From Glandiceps talaboti (taxonomy: Eukaryota > Hemichordata > Enteropneusta > Spengelidae): a stretch of DNA of 30,000 bases. The notes under the pieces are model-generated. The model was not told where the DNA came from and ran no database searches. It saw only the letters and a list, made by a program, of their open reading frames with translations. Shown here one piece after another: positions 23,901 through 30,000 of this stretch. Numbering within the stretch: the first letter of the stretch is position 1; each line of letters starts with the position of its first letter. The stretch spans positions 2,305,001 to 2,335,000 of the forward strand of contig NC_135565.1 of NCBI RefSeq assembly GCF_964340395.1. Reading direction: 5' to 3'. The position numbers and the translations under genes were made by a program.

Positions 23901-23971
23901 TTTAGCAGTACAATAACAATTCTAATTTCCTTACCAGATCCTTCGGATCTGCCGTTCTCCCTCGAGGTCAT
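17822..23971 (-). CDS. Five-exon gene (3' incomplete), acidic then helical protein of unknown family
   Basis: Joined model on the minus strand: exons 23935-23971, 22878-22978, 21029-21145, 20175-20266 and 17822-17990. The phases fit at every junction and give 172 codons without a stop. Residues 1-25 are Ser/Arg/Gly-rich. Residues 26-52 are strongly acidic (Asp/Glu with Ser). Residues 53-66 are Gln/Glu-rich. Residues 67-115 are hydrophobic and Leu/Lys-rich, including FLDVKDELLK. Residues 116-172 include VYSVPWEEKSAALKKLH and QLNIAIRRLQL, which look like amphipathic helix or coiled coil. There is no signal peptide or membrane segment. The acidic start would suit a cytoplasmic or nuclear protein, but that is inference. 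I do not recognise the family. The last exon ends in phase 0 at a strong donor, so at least one more exon lies further left, probably beyond the 48-bp satellite. The gene would then exceed 24 kb for a small product. Confidence 0.72.
18172..18226 (-). pseudogene. Partial relic copy of exon 5
   Basis: This piece in intron 4 resembles the first part of exon 5, including GATTTAAATACCCC, GTCACAGA and TTAGTGAG, and would read IDLNTPVTELV. It even has an acceptor-like TTTCAG at its 5' edge. One base is missing after TTAGTGAG relative to exon 5, so the frame then reads Ser-Trp-Leu-stop. The rest of the exon is absent. A cryptic donor GTGAGT at that point could make it a 39-nt cassette, but I consider a duplicated exon fragment more likely. 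Confidence 0.6.
18227..18516. other. Intron 4 sequence without recognised elements
   Basis: This AT-rich stretch lies between the exon relic and the 23-bp array. I see no exon with both splice sites and no repeat family that I can name. Confidence 0.5.
18517..19845. repeat. 23-bp minisatellite, about 58 units
   Basis: On the plus strand the unit is GTCCATTGCATAGAGGGTAG plus AGA. The variants are GGGTAGAGA, GGGTAGAAA, GGGGCGAGA, GGGGAAAGA and GGGGAGAGA. One unit near 19600 is shortened (CATTGCAGAGGG). Since 23 is not a multiple of 3, every minus-strand frame cycles through the same 23-residue peptide (MDSLPSMQW, TLYPLCNGL, STLYA). This explains three overlapping open frames of more than 450 codons here, none of which is a gene. 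The array fills most of intron 4. Confidence 0.95.
19846..20174. other. Intron 4 sequence between 23-bp array and exon 4
   Basis: Unique AT-rich DNA. I looked here for an additional exon between exons 4 and 5 and found none with good splice sites. None is needed once the distal exon 4 donor is used. Confidence 0.5.
20175..20266 (-). CDS. Exon 4, Leu/Lys-rich segment with two possible donors
   Basis: The acceptor is TTTTATTTATAG|TTTC. The frame starts FLDVKDELLKHSLPPTLLAK in phase 0, which matches the end of exon 3. Two donors lie 16 nt apart: G|GTAAGA after 20191 and AAG|GTAAGG after 20175. Only the distal one leaves phase 2, and exon 5 needs phase 2, because its first base T completes AG|T (Ser). 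The distal end is therefore used in the model, giving 92 nt and residues 86-115 plus two bases. Use of the proximal donor would shift the frame into exon 5. Confidence 0.75.
20280..20331. repeat. (CAAA)n microsatellite
   Basis: About a dozen perfect CAAA units in a row, just upstream (minus-strand sense) of the exon 4 acceptor in intron 3. On the minus strand it reads TTTG repeats that extend the pyrimidine-rich stretch before that acceptor. Confidence 0.95.
20370..20971. repeat. 72-bp minisatellite, about 8 units
   Basis: Units begin CACTTGCCTTTACCATCAAA at 20405, 20477, 20549, 20621, 20693, 20765, 20837 and 20914. The last is shifted by a 5-bp insertion and is incomplete. Units are nearly identical; the main variant is CACTGGTAAAC versus CACTAGTAAAC. 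Both strands are open (a 179-codon frame on plus) because 72 is a multiple of 3. The left flank, 20370-20404, is a degenerate partial copy. The array lies in intron 3. Confidence 0.95.
21029..21145 (-). CDS. Exon 3, Gln/Glu-rich helical segment
   Basis: The acceptor has a strong pyrimidine tract (ACCCTTTTTTACAG|TATG) and the donor is GTTGAG|GTATGT. The exon is 117 nt, phase 0 to phase 0, and encodes residues 47-85, from YDSEEEMLLQKQQEEQ to NSIAFINNSLVE. It continues the acidic run of exon 2 for a few residues and then becomes likely helical. Both splice sites and the unbroken frame support it. It lies between the 24-bp array (intron 2) and the 72-bp array (intron 3). Confidence 0.78.
21440..22808. 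repeat. 24-bp minisatellite, about 57 units
   Basis: The plus-strand unit is CTGATAAAACACTGCTAGAG plus AACT. Variants are ACTGCTAG/ACTACTAG/ACTATTAG and GAACTCTG/GAACCCTG/GAATTCTG. A stop-creating TCTAATAAAAC variant occurs at about 22040 and again at about 22520. This shows a larger repeat of 480 bp (20 units) and splits the minus-strand VFYQSSLA frame into two similar pieces. The array occupies most of intron 2, ending about 70 bp from exon 2. Confidence 0.95.
22878..22978 (-). CDS. Exon 2, acidic segment
   Basis: The acceptor reads TTGATAATTTCAG|GATC and the donor GATGAG|GTAAAT. The exon is 101 nt, entering in phase 1 and leaving in phase 0. It encodes residues 13-46: a short basic start (SSRRLGQLDPLG), then a dense acidic run rich in Asp, Glu and Ser with several SD/SE pairs that resemble casein kinase 2 sites. 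Read past the donor, the frame soon enters the 24-bp array of intron 2, so the apparent 159-residue open frame here is half exon and half repeat. Confidence 0.75.
23018..23030. repeat. Poly-G tract (13 G)
   Basis: A run of 13 G lies seven bases from the 22-bp inverted repeat in intron 1. Its length is prone to sequencing error. Confidence 0.9.
23037..23114. repeat. Perfect 22-bp inverted repeat (hairpin), 34-nt loop
   Basis: The arms are 23037-23058 (ATAGTTTTGGTAGTACTGG then AAC) and 23093-23114, its exact reverse complement. The loop contains the smaller inverted pair AACT-CCG-AGTT. In RNA from either strand this would fold into a stable stem. It could be a foldback element remnant or a small-RNA precursor. 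It lies in intron 1 of the minus-strand gene. Confidence 0.85.
23115..23838. other. Remainder of intron 1, no further gene seen
   Basis: AT-rich unique sequence with no exon-like piece I can support on either strand. Confidence 0.5.
23839..23850 (-). promoter_or_regulatory. YY1-like motif
   Basis: On the minus strand this reads AAACATGGCGGC, close to the YY1 consensus AAnATGGCGGC. Animal YY1 sites of this kind often lie just downstream of transcription starts. This one is about 120 bp downstream of the exon 1 ATG, inside intron 1. It fits a broad promoter region at 23840-24120 but is only motif evidence. Confidence 0.4.
23845..23883 (+). CDS. Possible first exon of a plus-strand transcript
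   Basis: GCCGCCATGT gives an ATG with an upstream context close to the animal start consensus. Thirteen open codons follow (MFVVYVIGTKCDS), then a strong donor, AGC|GTAAGTGG. This could be the start of a gene running opposite to the main gene, overlapping its intron 1. I could not find a second exon to the right, and the ATG overlaps the YY1-like motif, which explains part of the context. Low confidence. Confidence 0.2.
23935..23971 (-). CDS. Exon 1 with start codon
   Basis: This exon holds the ATG (23971-23969) and encodes MTSRENGRSEGS plus one base. It ends at a clean donor, G|GTAAGG. Exon 2 begins with GA, which completes a Gly codon. I chose this start because it is the only upstream exon-like piece that supplies phase 1 before the exon 2 acceptor, and because upstream DNA in this frame soon loses coding character. 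A short upstream open frame (ATG near 24032, in CCCATGG, eight codons) lies in the presumed 5' UTR and could lower translation. The exon sits next to CpG-containing promoter-like DNA. Confidence 0.65.
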
Positions 23972-24121
23972 CAGGTTAAGGCGATGAAGGGTTGGGACTG
24001 GGATTCAAAAAAATTCAAACAAAACCATGGGAGGCAATTGAAGCTCAAAGTGACACAGTTGCTAGGTACGTATCCGAGGCTAGGCTGCCGTTGAGGGCGT
24101 AGGTAAAGGTGAAAGGTGAAA
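23972..24121 (-). promoter_or_regulatory. Presumed 5' UTR and core promoter of the minus-strand gene
   Basis: This stretch is directly upstream of the exon 1 ATG. No clear TATA box is seen. It contains CTAGCAAC at about 24060-24067, a half-site of the RFX X-box, and a short upstream open frame. The 1.07-kb duplicated segment begins at its distal edge. Confidence 0.4.
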
Positions 24122-25188
24122 TATGATGATTAATAAGTAACATTGTAGTTTTCACGAGTTATTTGTCCGAGGTCATTTAAAGAATTAACCTTAACCAAAC
24201 AGTACAAGTTGTAGTCAAAGACTTGGTTGGTTCGGAGTATAACCCCAGATACTGTATCATACAACTCAGCCTTTTCCTTGAATAAACAACGTAGTTGGCG
24301 CTGTTTTCTCTCACCTTAACATATAGTGAATTTGTTCACGGAATATACTACACTTTCCAATTAAGTTTCCGTACAATAAATTTAAGATTGGATATTTTCT
24401 ATTTTCTACTTACAAATTGATGCATTTCTGGGGCAATTTTAGATAGGGTTATGCTGCCGCTTGCATCGACTATGCTCACAACCGAATTATGGATTCCTAA
24501 TCGAACAAACAGTGAATGACAAGTGTCACAGAATCGTATTATTGTTGCCGTTAGCAACTATGTTCTATGTACTCATTTCACTCTAAACGTTGAGGGCGCA
24601 CTTTACTGAACGCGTGAAATTACTCTGTGTAACTTTGGAAGTTTTTTATTTGATAGATCATCTTGATAATTAATTCGTTCAGCTCTGAGATCAATCAGTT
24701 TGAAAACTTTGCTAGGAAATAACACCAGACGGTTATGTTTATGTTATCATAATATTTCACATCTCTTGATCTGTACTGGATAAATGAAATCCTACAATGA
24801 AATATGACATAAATATGAAAACAAAGAAGTGAAAGTATGCCAAAAGATCATAGGCAATATAGAAAAATGTTTGTTTCCGATAACATGACTTCAGAATATA
24901 TAGGGTAGGTAGTTTAGAAGTTTATTTTATTTTACCTTAAATTGAAAAAAAAAATTACTTTGACCCCAAGATAAGATACTCGTCGGTCACTTTCTGTAAG
25001 AGTTTGATGAGTTCTAAATTGAAGTAAATGAAGACAATTATAAGTTAAGTAGACGAACACTTTATGCAGACTGTATTGTTATAGACTACAAGACCTGGTT
25101 TCTCTCTGGAGTACGGTTTATTTAAAAAGTGACCACACTAGAGTCACAAAGGCTAGACATGGAGGTGTACATGGAATTAGAAGTAAAT
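24122..25188. repeat. 1.07-kb duplicated segment, copy 1
   Basis: It matches 28381-29434 in direct orientation, offset about 4.26 kb. Roughly 24240-24600 differs at only a few bases and 24955-25130 is also nearly identical. About 24800-24950 has many substitutions and indels. I see no terminal repeats or target-site duplication that would define a transposon class. On the minus strand, 24414-24557 is a 48-codon open piece ending at GTAAGT, with FCDTCHSLF inside. The opposite strand is open there too, so I do not call it an exon. A second piece, TTACAG|AAAGTG..., reads KVTDEYLILGSK-stop. It is also unproven. Confidence 0.9.
24544..24558. promoter_or_regulatory. X-box-like element (RFX type), copy 1
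   Basis: GTTGCC-GTT-AGCAAC is an imperfect inverted repeat that resembles the RFX X-box, though with a 3-nt rather than the usual 2-nt spacer. It lies about 575 bp upstream of the exon 1 ATG and is unchanged in the second copy of the duplication. Confidence 0.35.
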
Positions 25189-25628
25189 TGTTACCATTTT
25201 ACCTTTTTGCATACAAAATAATAATGTTTTGGGTTGAAGCTTATTAAACTAAGGTCAGTCGTGTTATTGGAAACATACTACTTTTTATTTGGCCTTACAT
25301 TACCATACTGAGATTAAAATGTTTTATAACACTTTACAAAAATCAAACACCCAATTGATTAATAACACACAGAAAATAACTTTATTTCACCACAAAAATC
25401 AATCATTAAATCGACCAATCCTTCAATCAATCGAACAAGCAATCATTCAATCAGTTAATAAATATTGATCAATCACATGCTCGCTGCCCTGCCCGGTGTT
25501 AATACTATGCACACATGAAGTGTAAAACCCACGTAAATCTGACCCAAGTATGTCCGTTCACTAAAGTTACAACATTTTGCACAGATTATTTTTTTGTAAG
25601 AATACAACCAGACTATGATATATAACTT
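25189..25628. other. AT-rich spacer with CAAT-type low complexity
   Basis: No gene is seen. About 25390-25475 is a degenerate run of AATC/CAAT words (AATCAATCATT, TTCAATCAATC, AAGCAATCATTCAATC), probably an old tetranucleotide repeat. Confidence 0.6.
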
Positions 25629-26040
25629 GTTAATTAGTGTACACCTGTTTTCCTTATTAATCAGTGTACCCCGTACTTTTTTCTTATTAATCAGCGTACC
25701 CTGTACCTTTTTCTTATTAATCAGTGTACCCTGTACCTTTTTCTTATTAATCAGTGTACACCTGTTTTTCTAATAATCAGTGCATCAACTGGTTTTTTTA
25801 TATTATTAATCACCTGTATGTCTTATTAATCAGCACACACATGTACGCATAATCAATGTACACCTGTGTCTTTCTTATTAATCAGTGTATCTCTGTATGT
25901 TTTTCTTATTAATCTCTGTATACCCGTATGTCTTTGTGTTTCTATAGTGTATCCATATGCATAAATTTGTCATTAATCAGTTATACCATAGACTATATCT
26001 ATTTGCTATTAATCGGTGTAGTCCTGCTTATGATTATTAT
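25629..26040. repeat. Degenerate 30-bp minisatellite
   Basis: TTCTTATTAATCAGTGTACC followed by CTGTACCTTT recurs about every 30 bp. The three units near 25680-25770 are nearly identical. Others are eroded, with the core TTATTAATCAG recognisable up to about 26010 (CTATTAATCGG). An open frame at 25928-26203 runs through its end and has no sign of being a gene. Confidence 0.8.
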
Positions 26041-26549
26041 AATCATTCAGTATATTCATTTATGTATATTGTATATCTTACTCGTAAGTTATGCAATAAG
26101 GTTCACCGTTAAGTCTACTGTATCACCTGTGAGTAAACATATTTTTTGTAGCTATATACACGACCAAATCAAAATGATTTTTAGGTCCGCACCCAAAAAT
26201 TAGTGCCCTCAACAGCGATCATAAATTCAATCTGTTTCTGTACTGCTTATGGATAATAATAACAACCACTAATTAACATGTACAATGTCTAATTATTGAT
26301 TTTTTAACAATTCGCATTGAATATATTGTAGTTCTCTGATCAAAAAATGATATTCCAGTTACAACTAGTACAATTTTAACATGGTGACAGATTCTAAACC
26401 AAGATTTCACTCAACATTTAAACTTGTCAATACACTACCTATGGATAATATTCATTCATAGAAAGAAATTTATTATGGGGAGACAGGAACTATACTGGAT
26501 TATCGATTGTTTACTTGAATTCAAAATAATCCACTGTCTGACTTGCCAG

Positions 26550-26565
26550 CCCCCCCCCCCCCCCC
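26550..26565. repeat. Poly-C tract (16 C)
   Basis: An uninterrupted run of 16 C, one of three within 330 bp. Confidence 0.9.
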
Positions 26566-26762
26566 ATCCTCATGTACATATTAACGAAAACAAACCTTGT
26601 TGGAACAGGTGTAGAAAACGTAGGTAAAACATTCCTCAAAAAAAGATGTAAAGTTCATATAAAGTTTCAAGCAATAACTCTTTATCAAAACTTGACGTTA
26701 AGATTATACAACTAAGGCTGGGGTCACAATTTACGGTGGGTCGGCCGGCTAATTATAAGGAG

Positions 26763-26778
26763 CCCCCCCCCCCCCCCC
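26763..26778. repeat. Poly-C tract (16 C)
   Basis: An uninterrupted run of 16 C following AAGGAG. Confidence 0.9.
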
Positions 26779-26866
26779 TTCATGCTCCCCTGAAATGAAC
26801 CCAGTAAATTTCGTAGCCTCCTTCCCGGCTACACATATTTTGATGTGTAATAACTATACAGTACCA

Positions 26867-26879
26867 CCCCCCCCCCCCC
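26867..26879. repeat. Poly-C tract (13 C)
   Basis: An uninterrupted run of 13 C following GTACCA. Confidence 0.9.
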
Positions 26880-28040
26880 ACTTCAGAGATATACAGTATA
26901 GTATGCTAAATTAAACTAACAGAGTCCATACATAACATGCGAAGAGATTTCTTTACAAATAGATATGGGCTTTAAGAATACGGTCTCACATTGAGCTGTA
27001 ATCTGTGCTTGGAAATCTTCAGTCAGCAGGGCTTTCTCTTTCAATCTTGATTCTGGGCAGAAACAGCATCCCTCATGATAGCTAGTTAGGAGGGTGGGGG
27101 CCCCTCCCACGCTAAGCACTGTAGGACGTGTAGGAGGTCATTTAATGGCGTAAAATTTCAAACCACTGATACACATTATCGGAAGCCATAGAGTACTTGA
27201 AAATTGTCTTCAATACCCAAATTGTACTCTCAATACATTATCATACAACTGTATGGATATATTACCTACACTTTAACTTATACCGAGATATTTTGGCAGA
27301 CATACACATTCACTTGGCTATTAACTGCATCATAATCAAATGTATGTAGGTAAATGAAGTGAACAATTTTGCAAAGTTAAAGGTAAACGACTGCTTCTGA
27401 GGTTTGAATGTTAAAAAAGTCCCCCGAGAGATTGGTCTCTGTGTTATTGGACTCATGTGGTGTCTGTGTTATTGGTTTGTGCTCATCATAAGCTTATGTA
27501 CTGCCAAATCAGATTGGAAAAACGGTTTTATACAGTTTTTTTTAAAGTTGATGTAAGTTTCCGCATCGGATTTCACTATTTTTGGCGAGATTTCACAATT
27601 TTCGCGATTTTATTAATTTTTTCTCTAAAATATTTACGGTACAGTGAAAAACTAGGTGGAGCTCGAGTTGGGTAACTTAAACCAAACACTTGGGTTTTTT
27701 AGTCCCGAATGTATTGGCATCATAATCACGTTTTTGCTTTTTATCAATGTAACATTTTATTGTTTCAAAGGCAAAGGCCGCGGCAAGAACTTGTCTCAGT
27801 CCTCAGTATTTTACCTGTATTGTCCCATTTATTTACTCTTATTACGTACACGTTAGACAGTGTGTGCGATAAACCGTTCTGAATCTAAAGTAGACAGATG
27901 AATGAAACATAAAACAGATAAGGTAAACTAAAATAAAATAACAACGGAAGGAGAAAAATGTAAATAATTGATGCAAAAATTAAATCTTAAATCATTACGC
28001 CGGGAAAGTAGCGTACCAACAGTGAACACGAGTTGAGCGT

Positions 28041-28058
28041 AGTGCAAGGACTTGCACT
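28041..28058. repeat. Short inverted repeat
   Basis: AGTGCAAG-GA-CTTGCACT has perfect 8-bp arms around two bases. Its role is unknown; it may belong to a dispersed element. Confidence 0.55.
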
Positions 28059-28380
28059 TTTCAGCGATTTGTTACAGACATTTTGAACACAGCGTGTTAC
28101 TCTCCAGGGCGGTAAAAATGTCTAAACTTTAATCTTTTAGAAACCTGTAATGGTCTAAAATGGGGTATTGATTTTTGGTCAAAGTGGGTCTAAATAGACC
28201 ATGTATCATGTCATTACGTCTATTGAGTAAGGAATGCAAAATATATGACATTTTGGTGCATTGAATTTAATAAGCGGAAATGTTACAACACCAGGATATT
28301 GTATATATGTTGACTTTTGAAAGACATAAACGTTCTCGTATCTGTGGTTAAGGAATTTTTTACACAAGTAGCAAAACTTA

Positions 28381-29434
28381 TATGATGATTAATGAGTAAC
28401 ATTGTAGTTTTCACGAGTTATTTGTCCGAGATCATTGAAAGAATTAACGTTAACCAAACAGTACAAGTTTAAGATCAAAGACTTGGTTGGTTCGGAGTAT
28501 AACCCCAGATACTGTATCATACAACTCAGCCTTTTCCTTGAATAAACAACGTAGTTGGCGCTGTTTTCTCTCACCTTAACATATAGTGAATTTGTTCACG
28601 GAATATACTACACTTTCCAATTAAGTTTCCGTACAATAAATTTAAGATTGGATATTTTCTATTTTCTACTTACAAATTGATGCATTTCTGGGGCAATTTT
28701 AGATAGGGTTATGCTGCCGCTTGCATCGACTTTGCTCACAACCGAATTATGGATTCCTAATCGAACAAACAGTGAATGACAAGTGTCACAGAATCGTATT
28801 ATTGTTGCCGTTAGCAACTATGTTCTATGTACTCATTTCACTCTAAACGTTGGTGGCGCACTTTACTGAACGCGTGAAATTACTCTGTGTAACTTTGGAA
28901 GTTTTTTATTTGATAGATCATCTTGATAATTCATTCGTTCAGCTCTGAAATCAACCAATTTGAAAAATTTGTTGCTAGGAAATAACGCCAGACGGTTATT
29001 TTTATGTTATCATAATTTTACATCTCTTGATCTGTACTGGATAAATGAAATCCTACAATGAATTACGAAAATAAAGAAATGAAAGCATGTTTACTTAAAA
29101 GAATATAGGTAATATAAAAAAATGTTTCTGATAACATGAATTCTGAAAAAAGGGTAGGTTGGTAAGAATTTTATTCTATTTTACTTTAATTATTGTTTTT
29201 TCAAAAATTACTTTGACCCCAAGATAAGATACTCGTCGGTCACTTTCTGTAAGAGTTTGATGAGTTCTAAATTGAAGTAAATGAAGACAATTATAAGTTA
29301 AGTAGACGAACACTTTATGCAGACTGTACTGTTATAGTCTACAAGACCTGGTTTCTCTCTGGAGTACGGTTTATTTAAAAAGTGACAACAAAGCAGTCAA
29401 AGGCATGGAGGTGTGCACGGAAATAAAAGTAAAT
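28381..29434. repeat. 1.07-kb duplicated segment, copy 2
   Basis: Direct copy of 24122-25188, with the same islands of near identity and the same divergent middle (about 29060-29205). Against copy 1 it has small indels, for example near 28468, that change the reading frame of the minus-strand open frame at 28389-28574. That frame is therefore not conserved and is probably not coding. Confidence 0.9.
28804..28818. promoter_or_regulatory. X-box-like element (RFX type), copy 2
   Basis: Identical GTTGCC-GTT-AGCAAC to the one at 24544-24558, as part of the duplicated segment. Confidence 0.3.
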
Positions 29435-30000
29435 ACAATGTAACCCACGATGAAAACATTTGTCATCCATCAAACGATTGTTCTTCTTCAAATTTTGTAA
29501 CGATTGACAAAATGCCGACATTCACAACGTGTAGTCAGGCATAAATAATCAAATATATTTACGTTCGCCTCTCATAAGGGCGCAGCCATTGCGGTATGCG
29601 TGTTACTCAGGAAGTCGTCGGAGAGGGCGCATCGGACTCCCAGCAAAATGTCAATTACCCTTAGTTGGTCAAATTTTGTTTGTGTTTGTGTTTACTGCTT
29701 GTGTGTGACTCAGTGTGTCCAAATAAATATACATGACTGGATGTACATAGTTTTATTGATAAATTCATCTGACGTCCTAACCCAGTGGATTTAGATAGAT
29801 GTATTGATACATTCACCTGTCGTCCTAACCTAGAAGACAACCAATGTTTTTTTCTAAGTATGCATATATATGTATTGCTATAGTCAGTCTGTCATTCTGC
29901 AGAGCATGTAAATGTCCTGTAGTTTATTGCATTCAGAATGGCAGTTACAGTTTGCAATTTGGAACAAAATGAAAGAATATGGACCCCTTTTACTCTTTGT
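29435..30000. other. Right-edge spacer, no gene found
   Basis: The region is AT-rich. A short direct duplication lies at 29755 and 29803 (ATTGATAAATTCATCTGACG versus ATTGATACATTCACCTGTCG, offset 48 bp). 29678-29720 is TTTGTG-rich. The 64-codon open frame at 29600-29794 has no supporting features. Confidence 0.5.

Larger units (their letters stand above)
26041..28380. other. Non-coding AT-rich region with poly-C tracts
   Basis: I find no gene supported by splice sites or a recognised family. A minus-strand open frame at 26916-27119 (CFCPESRLKEKALL inside) looks somewhat protein-like but has no clear exon borders. 27570-27615 contains TTTTCGCGATTTTAT in an AT-rich setting, resembling a dispersed repeat. 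The region also holds three poly-C tracts and one short palindrome, listed separately. Confidence 0.5.

Noticed and set aside
24414-24557. A 48-codon minus-strand open piece (FCDTCHSLF inside) ending at GTAAGT, also present in the second copy
   Set aside because: The acceptor side is poor, the plus strand is open over the same stretch, one of the few differences between copies changes an amino acid, and no following exon fits the phase.
25928-26203. A 91-codon plus-strand frame rich in Ile and Leu
   Set aside because: It is AT-rich DNA partly made of the degenerate 30-bp repeat. The hydrophobic look follows from base composition.
26916-27119. A 67-codon minus-strand frame with CFCPESRLKEKALL
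   Set aside because: It looks mildly protein-like, but I see no convincing splice borders, no neighbouring exons in phase and no family resemblance.
28389-28574. A 61-codon minus-strand open frame
   Set aside because: The matching part of the other copy (near 24240-24310) has an indel that changes the frame, so it is not conserved.

Overview
The window looks like nuclear DNA of an invertebrate animal. I see no prokaryotic genes. There is one minus-strand gene with small exons, GT-AG introns with pyrimidine-rich acceptors and matching phases. Most of the rest is minisatellite or satellite DNA. The frequent ACATGTAC/TGTACA words suggest a marine invertebrate such as a mollusc or amphioxus, but this is an impression only.

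Layout. 1-13054: a satellite of 48-bp units, about 275 copies, that continues past the left edge and has a higher-order structure of 3037-bp and 2084-bp blocks. 13055-14587: single-copy DNA with no convincing gene. 14588-17793: about 97 copies of a 33-bp unit. 17822-23971: five coding exons of the minus-strand gene (172 codons recovered; the 3' end is not found here). Its introns hold a 23-bp array (18517-19845), a (CAAA)n tract and a 72-bp array (20280-20971), a 24-bp array (21440-22808), and a 22-bp perfect hairpin beside a poly-G tract (23018-23114). 23972-24121: the likely 5' UTR and promoter. 24122-25188 and 28381-29434: two direct copies of a 1.07-kb segment. Between and after them are AT-rich non-coding DNA, a degenerate 30-bp minisatellite, three poly-C tracts and short palindromes.

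The main result is that the many long open frames inside the arrays are by-products of repeat periodicity. The real gene is a set of short exons between the arrays. I joined it by splice sites and phase: 37 + 101 + 117 + 92 + 169 nt = 516 nt, with no stop. The product begins with an acidic, Ser/Asp/Glu-rich segment, followed by Gln/Glu-rich and Leu/Lys-rich segments that look helical. I do not recognise the family. Four introns (2, 3, 4 and 5) each carry at least one minisatellite of unrelated sequence, and intron 5 appears to hold two. This gene has therefore been inflated repeatedly by independent tandem-repeat growth.
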